Origin: JAZMZS01 sp045120955
GTDB taxonomy: Bacteria > Bacillota > Clostridia > Oscillospirales > CAG-272
Length of the DNA: 13,763 nt
Assembly (NCBI GenBank): GCA_045120955.1
Contig: JBGVFH010000056.1
Span: 1 to 13,763 of the forward strand
Reading direction: 5' to 3'
The translations under genes and the position numbers were made by a program. Shown piece after piece: positions 6,101-12,291 of the stretch (the stretch's first letter is position 1; each line of letters starts with the position of its first letter). The notes below the pieces were generated by a model. The model was not told the DNA's origin. It worked only from the letters and a program-made list of their open reading frames with translations, and did no database searches.

Positions 6101-6259
6101 ATGAAATACGTATGCGATCTGTGCGGATGGGTATATGACGAGGAAGCAGGGGATCCCGATAACGGCATAGCTCCCGGCACAAAGTTTGAGGAGCTTGACG
6201 AGGACTTTGTATGTCCTCTCTGCGGAGCAGGCAAGGACAGCTTCAGCGAGGAAAACTGA
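6101..6259 (+). CDS. Rubredoxin (52 aa)
   Basis: This small cytoplasmic iron protein carries single electrons on one Fe(Cys)4 centre. The two binding loops are plain: YVCDLCGW (C5, C8) and FVCPLCGAG (C38, C41), with the family's acidic middle and conserved aromatic residues (Y11-type W10/Y12, F29, F36). At 52 residues it has the normal length. CAGGAGG (6087-6093) lies 7 bases before the ATG. It starts 130 bases after the flavodiiron gene on the same strand, probably in the same transcript, and can be expected to pass electrons to that protein or to other peroxide and superoxide reductases. It is distinct from the rubredoxin domain fused to the flavodiiron protein. Confidence 0.96.
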   Translation: MKYVCDLCGWVYDEEAGDPDNGIAPGTKFEELDEDFVCPLCGAGKDSFSEEN

Positions 6260-6271
6260 ACAGCACGTCAC

Positions 6272-6320
6272 AACCACCGACACCCGATTCACCTCGGGAA
6301 GTCGGTGGTTTGTTCTTTTT
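6272..6320 (+). terminator. Intrinsic terminator after rubredoxin
   Basis: AACCACCGAC (6272-6281) pairs with GTCGGTGGTT (6301-6310), with an inner CCCGA/TCGGG stem, followed by TTTGTTCTTTTT. It lies 12 bases after the rubredoxin stop and ends the redox locus transcript. Confidence 0.93.
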
Positions 6321-6334
6321 GTGAAGCTCAGCGG

Positions 6335-6650
6335 GAGCGGGGTGTTGCTGCGGTCTGACTCTCAGCTACGTCCGCACGGACCCCGATAGGGGTCATTCTG
6401 AGCGCAGTCGAACTTTTGGGGCTTTGCCACAAAAGCACGAGGCACAGCCGAGTGGAATCTCGTGCGGAAATGCACCGCACTCACCCGCCGCCGCTTTCTT
6501 TTCGCCCGAGATACCGTCACAACTTCCGTTGTGCCGCTCCTACGCTTCGCTCGGAGTTCGACTCGCATTTGCTCGCTCAGTATGACGCGGGCGGGGGTAG
6601 GGGTGTTTCAAAAACGGGGCGGGGGCTGTTTCCAAAGCGGGCGTATAAAC
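6335..6650. repeat. Dispersed intergenic repeat, full copy 2
   Basis: This is a near copy of 99-389 in the same orientation. Its core from 6392 to 6586 is again 195 bases, with left end GTCATTCTGAGCG (6392-6413) and right end 6556-6586. Differences are mostly single substitutions; beyond the core the two copies diverge more, with an extra stretch around 6605-6640. Open frames of 76-96 codons inside it are by-products of the repeat. Confidence 0.78.
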
Positions 6651-6679
6651 AAATGCAATTTCTTATGCTACGAAAAAAA
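6651..6679. repeat. Short conserved tail motif, copy B
   Basis: ATGCAATTTCTTATGCTACGAAAAAA is the most diverged of the four copies. As at 390-420 and 12185-12215, its A-run is the T-tract of a minus-strand terminator, here that of sppA. Confidence 0.55.
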
Positions 6680-6724
6680 TCTTCCCGTATAATTTCCGTC
6701 AAATGACGGAAATTATACGGGAAG
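6673..6724 (-). terminator. Very long-stem intrinsic terminator of sppA
   Basis: Bases 6681-6701 are the exact complement of 6704-6724, giving a 21-base-pair stem with almost no loop, followed on the minus strand by seven T. The plus side also has a loose T-rich tail (TCTTGTTTTTG), so it may work in both directions. The stem is longer than most intrinsic terminators. Confidence 0.9.
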
Positions 6725-6800
6725 TCTTGTTTTTGTGGGATATCTTCACACGTGCGGTAATAACCACGAAAAAAAGCCTTGTCTGAGATATTTTGATCTC

Positions 6801-8120
6801 TCAGCCCTCGTACAGCACCATAAATCTGCGGTTTTCGCACGCTTTTGCTATATAATCCGAAAGCACCTCTTCCTCGCTCTTGGCTGTATTTTTCTCACTC
6901 TGATAAAAGAACGTGAGCAGGTCTGTGCTGTAGTAGGTATCATCATAGCAGTCAATAAACATGACATCCTCCGAGAAATCACACTGCTCTGCCATGATAT
7001 TCTGAGCATCGGCGTAATAACCTATCTCATCTATAAGTCCGTATTCAAGCGCCTGAGATGCAAGGAATGTTCTGCCGTCGGCTATTTTCTTCAGCTTTGA
7101 CTCTTCGATATCTCTGTTTTCGCAGACAACGTCGATAAACATCTGATATATTTCATCAAGCTGCTGTCTGTACATTTGTTCCTGCTCGTCGGTCAAGGGA
7201 GAATACATACTTCCCATCGCCTTGTTATCGCCTGCGGTAAGCTCGGTGGCTTTTATTCCCAGCTTTGAAAGAAGCTCGGATATCTCTATGTGCGTGCCGT
7301 AGGTAACTCCTATCGAGCCTGTGGTACAGAACTTATGCGCTACTATATAATCGGCAAACGAGCCTATCCAATACGCACCGCTCGCCGCATAATCTCCGAA
7401 ATATGCGTAAACGGGACGGTGTGTTTGCTCTTTGTAATATTCAATGACACATGCCAGCTCATCGGTTGCCGTTACCTCGCCTCCGGGTGAGTTTATATAA
7501 AGCATAAGACCGCAGTTGTTCTCATCCTCGATAATGTCGTATATCGTGTTGATGAGATACACCTGATTGTATGAGCCGTATGAGCCGTACATACTCGTGC
7601 TGACATAGTCCCCCGATATCTCGTCGTCAATATACAGCACTGCTACATATTCGCTATCTACCGTTGGTGCGCCGCTCGTATATTCCGAATCGGCGGAAGC
7701 GGCTGAGGCTATTACTGCTATGAAAAAGACAAACAAAAACAAACATACAACGCCGAGCAAAACGAAGGGCCATATGCGCTTCTTTTTCTTTTTTGCATTT
7801 TGCTGTGCCGCCTTGTAAGCACTAAACGAAGTATAAGCACCGTAGGGTGTCTGCATACCGCCTGCCTGATACGTCGGCGGGACAAATGCGCCTGACGGAG
7901 CATAAGGGCTTTGCGGCGGAGGGGGAGGCGGAGGTGTAAAGGCACCGTTCGGTGCTCCCTGCGTGCCTTGTGTATTCGGTGCGCTCTGTGTGTTCGGTAC
8001 TCCCTGTGCCTGTGTCTGTGCCGTACCGTCGGCAGGTATCTGAGTCTTTGAATCTGTATTTACGTCGTTTGCTTGAATGTTATTTTGATTATCGGGTGTC
8101 TGATTTGTCATTTCGTCCAT
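6801..8120 (-). CDS. sppA: Signal peptide peptidase SppA, S49 family, with proline/glutamine-rich N-terminus
   Basis: The product is 439 residues. SppA-type serine proteases cut leftover signal peptides in the membrane. Residues 1-110 are a low-complexity cytoplasmic region rich in Q, N, P and G with a run of seven prolines (63-69). A KKKKKR patch (110-115) precedes one transmembrane helix (about 116-142), predicted to place the catalytic part outside the membrane. The S49 domain shows YINSPGGEVTATDE (208-221), the likely nucleophile S247 in AASGAYW and the likely general base K300 in GDNKAMGS. The 53-residue S-to-K distance fits the Bacillus subtilis SppA dyad (S147/K199). It is the short single-domain form. 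AGGAGG (8130-8135) lies 9 bases before the ATG. The gene is monocistronic, with its own promoter and terminator. The long low-complexity head is unusual; its function is unknown. Confidence 0.94.
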   Translation of the reverse strand: MDEMTNQTPDNQNNIQANDVNTDSKTQIPADGTAQTQAQGVPNTQSAPNTQGTQGAPNGAFTPPPPPPPQSPYAPSGAFVPPTYQAGGMQTPYGAYTSFSAYKAAQQNAKKKKKRIWPFVLLGVVCLFLFVFFIAVIASAASADSEYTSGAPTVDSEYVAVLYIDDEISGDYVSTSMYGSYGSYNQVYLINTIYDIIEDENNCGLMLYINSPGGEVTATDELACVIEYYKEQTHRPVYAYFGDYAASGAYWIGSFADYIVAHKFCTTGSIGVTYGTHIEISELLSKLGIKATELTAGDNKAMGSMYSPLTDEQEQMYRQQLDEIYQMFIDVVCENRDIEESKLKKIADGRTFLASQALEYGLIDEIGYYADAQNIMAEQCDFSEDVMFIDCYDDTYYSTDLLTFFYQSEKNTAKSEEEVLSDYIAKACENRRFMVLYEG

Positions 8121-8171
8121 TTGATCATACCTCCTTTTTGTCGGATAATGGTAGTTTTTCCCGTTTTTTTT

Positions 8172-8200
8172 ATTATATCATTTTAAATTGCCGTTTACAA
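8172..8200 (-). promoter_or_regulatory. Promoter of sppA
   Basis: On the minus strand TTGTAA (8195-8200) and TATAAT (8172-8177) are spaced 17 bases apart. The predicted start is near 8165, giving a leader of about 45 bases with the ribosome site near its end. Confidence 0.82.
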
Positions 8201-8212
8201 TAAGCCGAGGGG

Positions 8213-8240
8213 AAAAATATCTTGAAAAAATATCTTGAAA
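8213..8240. repeat. 13-base tandem duplication covering the pheS -35 box
   Basis: AAAAATATCTTGAAA occurs at 8213-8227 and again at 8226-8240, a shift of 13 bases. Each copy contains TTGAAA, so the -35 hexamer is duplicated. Only the second copy has correct spacing to the -10 box. Confidence 0.8.
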
Positions 8241-8263
8241 AAAAATTACCTATGTGCTATAAT
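8235..8263 (+). promoter_or_regulatory. Promoter of the pheST operon
   Basis: TTGAAA (8235-8240), a 17-base spacer and TATAAT (8258-8263). The predicted start is near 8270, just before the T-box leader. It is divergent from the sppA promoter. Confidence 0.9.
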
Positions 8264-8279
8264 GTATAAGTGTTTATAT

Positions 8280-8510
8280 AAAATGCGATGAAAAAGACAG
8301 CAAAACCGGCAAACAGCGCAACAGAGAGGGTGGAGGCTGGAAACACCTGTGCTTGCGGCGGCGCTTTTCACTTTGGAGCAGATGCGGTGACAAGCCGCAT
8401 ACGGGTATGCCCGTTACAGCAAAAAAAGTTGCCGTGTATGTCACGGAATGCGGGTGGTACCGCGGACTTGTTTTTTCTGTCCGTCCCAATCTATCGGGGC
8501 GGTTTTTTTG
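8280..8510 (+). promoter_or_regulatory. T-box riboswitch, phenylalanine-specific
   Basis: T-box leaders bind uncharged tRNA and then let transcription continue into aminoacyl-tRNA synthetase genes. The hallmark T-box sequence GCGGGTGGTACCGCGG is at 8450-8465, preceded by CACGGAAT. The Stem I features GAGAGGG and GCTGGAAACACC lie at about 8324-8347. A UUC codon followed by A, at about 8367-8369, is the likely specifier and fits the downstream pheS and the GAA anticodon of tRNA-Phe. The competing terminator is at 8481-8509. The exact Stem I pairing was not fully drawn, so the specifier position carries less certainty than the class. Confidence 0.94.
8481..8509 (+). terminator. Regulated terminator of the pheST T-box
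   Basis: CCGTCCC (8481-8487) pairs with GGGGCGG (8496-8502), with one G-T pair, followed by seven T. The preceding CGGAC..GTCCG (8462-8483) overlaps it and can take part in switching. Confidence 0.88.
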
Positions 8511-8513
8511 TTT

Positions 8514-8565
8514 TTCTCTCGCATATCGCCTTTATGGCATGCGTTTTGCCTTAAACAGCGAAGCG
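8514..8565. repeat. Dispersed intergenic repeat (ATCGCCTTTATGGCAT family), plus-strand copy
   Basis: CATATCGCCTTTATGGCAT followed by TTTTGCC, TAAACAGCGAAGC corresponds to the minus strand of 3250-3204 with small changes. It lies between the T-box terminator and pheS, so it is part of the full-length pheST leader RNA. Confidence 0.68.
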
Positions 8566-8595
8566 TAATTATGCAATTTCCTAATAAATAAAAAA
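8565..8595. repeat. Short conserved tail motif, copy C
   Basis: GTAATTATGCAATTTCC plus TAATAAATAAAAAA matches copies at 390-420 and 12185-12215. Unlike those, it is not next to a terminator hairpin; it ends about 40 bases before the pheS start codon. Confidence 0.68.
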
Positions 8596-8635
8596 CATAT
8601 ATACATCAAACGAAACGAAAGGACTGATTTTTAAA

Positions 8636-9649
8636 ATGAAGGAAACTCTCGAAAAAATCAGAGAAGAAGCTGACAGAGTTTTATCCGCTGCCGATTGCGA
8701 TATCGAGGCGGCTCGTGTCAGATTTCTCGGTAAAAAGGGTGAGCTTACCGCTGTGCTGCGAGGCATGGGAGCTCTCAGCCCCGAAGAGCGTCCGATAGTC
8801 GGACAGCTCGCAAATGAGGTTAGAGCTTATATCGAAGAAAAGATAGGCGAGGCGCAAAAAGCGCACGCTGAGGCGGCTCTCTCCAAAAAGCTCAAGGAGG
8901 AGAAGATAGACGTTACCGTTCCCTGTGAGAGCATCAAGCTCGGAAAAAGACACCCCCTCTCTCAGATACAGAAGGAGATGGAGGATATTTTCATAGGACT
9001 CGGTTTTTCTATTGCGGAAGGACCCGAGGTCGAATATGACTACTACAACTTCCAGGCGCTCAATATTCCAAAGGACCACCCGGCACGTGACACGCAGGAC
9101 ACCTTCTATATCACGGACAACATTCTCCTGCGCTCTCAGACCTCTCCCGTTCAGGCTCGTGTAATGGAAAAGACACAGCCCCCCATCCGTATCATCTCCC
9201 CCGGCCGTGTTTACCGCTCGGATGCTGTTGACGCTACTCACTCACCTCTTTTCCATCAGCTCGAGGGGCTGGTCGTTGACAAAGGCATAACAATGGGAGA
9301 TCTCAAGGGCACTCTTGAGATGTTTGCTCGCAGAATGTTCGGTCCCGAAACGAAAATACGCTTCAGACCTCACCACTTCCCGTTTACAGAGCCGTCGGCA
9401 GAAGTTGACGTTTCATGCTTTGTATGCGGAGGCAAGGGCTGCCGTCTGTGCAAGGGCGAGGGGTGGATTGAGATACTCGGTGCCGGCATGGTACACCCCT
9501 TCGTTTTATCAAACTGCGGTATCGACCCCGAGGTATATTCGGGATTTGCCTTTGGTATGGGTATAGAGCGTGTACTCATGACAAAATACGGTATTGACGA
9601 TATGCGTCTTCTCTATGAGAATGACATGAGATTTTTGTCACAGTTTTGA
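8636..9649 (+). CDS. pheS: Phenylalanine--tRNA ligase alpha subunit
   Basis: The 337-residue catalytic subunit of the cytoplasmic alpha2-beta2 enzyme activates phenylalanine and charges tRNA-Phe. Residues 1-90 form the N-terminal coiled-coil arm. The class II synthetase core follows: the FNFQALNIP-type motif 1 region at 132-145, motif 2 at PGRVYRSDAVDATH (189-202) and FHQLEG (206-211), and motif 3 at GFAFGMGIERVLM (303-315). A Cys4 cluster C261-x2-C264-x4-C269-x2-C272 occurs in the Firmicute form. Length is normal. The nearest ribosome site, AAAGGA (8617-8622), is about 13 bases from the ATG, longer than usual; the sequence in between is A/T-rich and no better in-frame start is visible. It leads the T-box-controlled pheST operon. 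Confidence 0.98.
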   Translation: MKETLEKIREEADRVLSAADCDIEAARVRFLGKKGELTAVLRGMGALSPEERPIVGQLANEVRAYIEEKIGEAQKAHAEAALSKKLKEEKIDVTVPCESIKLGKRHPLSQIQKEMEDIFIGLGFSIAEGPEVEYDYYNFQALNIPKDHPARDTQDTFYITDNILLRSQTSPVQARVMEKTQPPIRIISPGRVYRSDAVDATHSPLFHQLEGLVVDKGITMGDLKGTLEMFARRMFGPETKIRFRPHHFPFTEPSAEVDVSCFVCGGKGCRLCKGEGWIEILGAGMVHPFVLSNCGIDPEVYSGFAFGMGIERVLMTKYGIDDMRLLYENDMRFLSQF

Positions 9650-9670
9650 TCAGGGGAGGAGGAAAACACA

Positions 9671-12064
9671 ATGATACTTTCAAGAAATTGGCTAAACGAT
9701 TTTGTTAATACAGACGGTATATCCGACAAGGAATACTGCGACAGAATGACCGACACAGGCTCAAAGGTCGAGTGCTATGAGGTTCTCGGTGAGGACATCG
9801 AAAACGTAGTAGTGGCAAAGGTCACAGCTATGGAAAAGCATCCCGACTCAGACCACCTCTGGATATGTCAGCTCGATGCGGGAAAAGGTGAGGATATACA
9901 GATAGTAACAGGCGCTCAGAACGTATTTGTAGGAGCGCTGGTCCCTGCCGCTCTCGCTCCCGCAAAGCTCCCCGGAGGGGTAAGCATCAAGGCGGGCAAG
10001 CTGCGCGGTGTAGCTTCTAACGGTATGATGTGCTCTCTCGGCGAGCTTGGACTGACTGTGCACGATATGCCCGAAACTATCGAGGACGGAATAGCTATTC
10101 TCGGCACGGACGGCTATGAGATAGGGTCGGACATCCGTGATGCGCTGCTGCTGCGTGATACTGCGGTCGAGTTTGAGATAACTTCAAACAGACCCGACTG
10201 TCTCTCGGTCATCGGTCTTGCACGTGAAACTGCGGCAAGCTTTGACAAGGAGCTCTGCGTAAAAGCACCCGAGGTCAAATACGCTGACGGCGACATAAAC
10301 GACTATCTTAAAGTCAGCATAAGCGCACCGGAGCTATGCTACAGATATGCTGCAAGAGTAGTAAAGAACGTAAAGATCGAACCCTCACCGATGTGGCTGC
10401 GTGCCCGTCTGAGAGCATCGGGTGTCCGCCCCATCAACAACATAGTCGATATCACAAACTATGTTATGCTTGAATACGGTCAGCCTATGCATGCTTTTGA
10501 CTATTCATGCATCGACGGCTCCTCAATAGTGGTACGCCGTGCAAATGACGCTGAAAACTTCCGCTCGCTCGACTCAAACGACCACACCCTTTCATCAAAC
10601 GACCTCGTTATCGCTGACAGCAAAAAGGCTGTTGCGCTCGCAGGCGTTATGGGCGGCGAGAACAGCGAGATAAAGGACGACACAAAAACTGTCGTTTTTG
10701 AGAGTGCTTGCTTTATGGGTTCGTCTGTCAGAGTCAGCGCAAAGAGTCAGGGCATGAGAACAGAATCGTCAGGCAGATTTGAAAAGGGGCTTGACCCCGA
10801 GAACTGTATGCCCGCACTCGACCGTGCGTGTGAGCTTGTCAATATGCTCGGCGCAGGTGAGGTGGTATGCGGCACTATCGACGAATACCCCGGTAAAAAG
10901 GATACTACCGTGCTCGACTTTGAGTGTGAGAGATACAACGAATTTCTCGGCACGGACATCAGCGCCGAGAAAATGACAGAAATTCTTCTCAGCCTCGGAT
11001 TTGGCGTTTCGGAAGGGAAGATAACCGTTCCGTCATGGCGTGCCGACTGCGGCTGTATGAACGACATCGCAGAAGAGGTCGTCCGTATCTACGGCTACAA
11101 CACGATAAGATCCACAAATCTCAGAGGAGAGACGACGACAGGCGGAAGAACAAAGAAACAGCTCTGTGAGCTTTCCGTTCACGATGCTATGTGTGCCTCG
11201 GGCTACAATGAGATAGCTACCTTCTCCTTTATCTCTCCCAAATACTACGACAAGATAGCTCTTGCGCCCGACAGCACGCTTCGCCGCTCAGTCGTGATCT
11301 CAAATCCGCTCGGCGAGGACACAAGCGTTATGCGCACGACCGCACTCCCGTCACTTTTGGAGGTGCTCTGCCGTAACAACAACTTCTCAAACGAAAACGT
11401 AAAGCTCTATGAGCTCGCTACGGTTTATCTGCCAAAGGACGGAGACAACGAGCTTCCCGATGAGAGAAAATCGCTCGTTTTCGGCTTTTACGGAGAAGGA
11501 GATTTCTATTATCTCAAAGCTACCGTGGGAGCGTTGCTTTCATCTCTGCGCATAACCGATGCAAAGTATGAGGCGTGCGGTACAAACCCGTCCTACCACC
11601 CCGGCAGATGTGCTGTTGTCAGCATCAAAGGCAAGGAGATAGGCGTTATCGGTCAGATACATCCCACCGTTGCTCAAAAGTACGGTTTTTCGGCTAAAAG
11701 CCCCGTATATGCGGCTCAGATCGACTTTGATACTTTGTTTGAGTTTGTACCGGGAGATCCCGCATACAAGCCCCTGCCCAAGTTCCCTGCAAGCACAAGA
11801 GACTTTTCGTTCGTTTGTGACGATTCTCTGGAGGTTGGCAAGATCGAGCAGGCTATGAAAGATGCAAAGGTAAAGATACTCGAAGATGTAAAGCTCTTTG
11901 ACATCTATCGAGGCGAGCAGGTCGGCGAGGGTAAAAAGAGCGTAAGCTTCAGAGTAAGTTTGCGTCTGAGCGACCGCACCATTACCGATGAAGAAGCGGA
12001 CAAGGCTGTTGCAAAGCTGCTGCGCTCTATCGAGACTGCTCTCGGCATCAAGGTAAGAGACTGA
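9671..12064 (+). CDS. pheT: Phenylalanine--tRNA ligase beta subunit
   Basis: The 797-residue beta subunit of the same enzyme binds and edits tRNA-Phe. The domains appear in the usual order: an EMAP-like tRNA-binding domain (about 42-155, including KHPDSDHLWICQLDAG and GAQNV), B3/B4 editing region (about 210-380), B5 domain (about 400-475), an inactive synthetase-like core (about 480-690), and the C-terminal ferredoxin-fold anticodon-binding domain (about 703-796, starting near KPLPKFPASTRDFSF). The length is normal and no break is seen. GGGGAGGAGG (9653-9662) lies 8 bases before the ATG, and the gene begins 21 bases after pheS, so the two are cotranscribed. A strong terminator follows. Confidence 0.98.
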   Translation: MILSRNWLNDFVNTDGISDKEYCDRMTDTGSKVECYEVLGEDIENVVVAKVTAMEKHPDSDHLWICQLDAGKGEDIQIVTGAQNVFVGALVPAALAPAKLPGGVSIKAGKLRGVASNGMMCSLGELGLTVHDMPETIEDGIAILGTDGYEIGSDIRDALLLRDTAVEFEITSNRPDCLSVIGLARETAASFDKELCVKAPEVKYADGDINDYLKVSISAPELCYRYAARVVKNVKIEPSPMWLRARLRASGVRPINNIVDITNYVMLEYGQPMHAFDYSCIDGSSIVVRRANDAENFRSLDSNDHTLSSNDLVIADSKKAVALAGVMGGENSEIKDDTKTVVFESACFMGSSVRVSAKSQGMRTESSGRFEKGLDPENCMPALDRACELVNMLGAGEVVCGTIDEYPGKKDTTVLDFECERYNEFLGTDISAEKMTEILLSLGFGVSEGKITVPSWRADCGCMNDIAEEVVRIYGYNTIRSTNLRGETTTGGRTKKQLCELSVHDAMCASGYNEIATFSFISPKYYDKIALAPDSTLRRSVVISNPLGEDTSVMRTTALPSLLEVLCRNNNFSNENVKLYELATVYLPKDGDNELPDERKSLVFGFYGEGDFYYLKATVGALLSSLRITDAKYEACGTNPSYHPGRCAVVSIKGKEIGVIGQIHPTVAQKYGFSAKSPVYAAQIDFDTLFEFVPGDPAYKPLPKFPASTRDFSFVCDDSLEVGKIEQAMKDAKVKILEDVKLFDIYRGEQVGEGKKSVSFRVSLRLSDRTITDEEADKAVAKLLRSIETALGIKVRD

Positions 12065-12082
12065 TAAATATATGTGTTTTAT

Positions 12083-12125
12083 ATGCGGGGAAAACCTTTT
12101 GTACAGGGTTTTCCCCGCATTTTTT
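12083..12125 (+). terminator. Intrinsic terminator of pheST
   Basis: Bases 12083-12096 (ATGCGGGGAAAACC) are the exact complement of 12107-12120, forming a 14-pair stem with a 10-base loop, followed by six T. It starts 18 bases after the pheT stop. Confidence 0.96.
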
Positions 12126-12215
12126 GCGCATAGGAGATTGCATTGTTATGCGCCCGTGTCATACCGAGCGGGCGGAGGCGGGGCGTAATTGCGCAATTTC
12201 CTATACAACAAAAAA
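12126..12215. repeat. Repeat remnant: inverted end fragment plus tail motif copy D
   Basis: GCGCATA (12126-12132) and TATGCGC (12147-12153) form a small hairpin. Bases 12158-12180 match the complement of the right inverted end of the 195-base repeat (317-347) with two mismatches in 23, as a solo inverted end. Bases 12185-12215 are the conserved tail motif (GTAATTGCGCAATTTCC...), whose A-run is the T-tract of the galactokinase-gene terminator. Confidence 0.7.
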
Positions 12216-12255
12216 GTGAGCGGAGAAGCGTTTTTTACAAAGCTTCTCCGCTCAC
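12209..12255 (-). terminator. Intrinsic terminator of the galactokinase-family gene
   Basis: GTGAGCGGAGAAGC (12216-12229) and its exact complement (12242-12255) form a 14-pair stem with a 12-base loop, followed on the minus strand by six T. It lies about 36 bases beyond the stop codon. Confidence 0.93.
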
Positions 12256-12291
12256 CTTTAAGGGAACAATTTACTATGAAAATTTGTTTTT

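Noticed and set aside
6416..6706. Overlapping open frames of 76-96 codons
   Set aside because: They are generated by the second copy of the same repeat and run into the sppA terminator.
8288..8554. 88- and 71-codon frames in the pheS leader
   Set aside because: They translate the T-box riboswitch and its terminator, whose sequence is explained by RNA structure.
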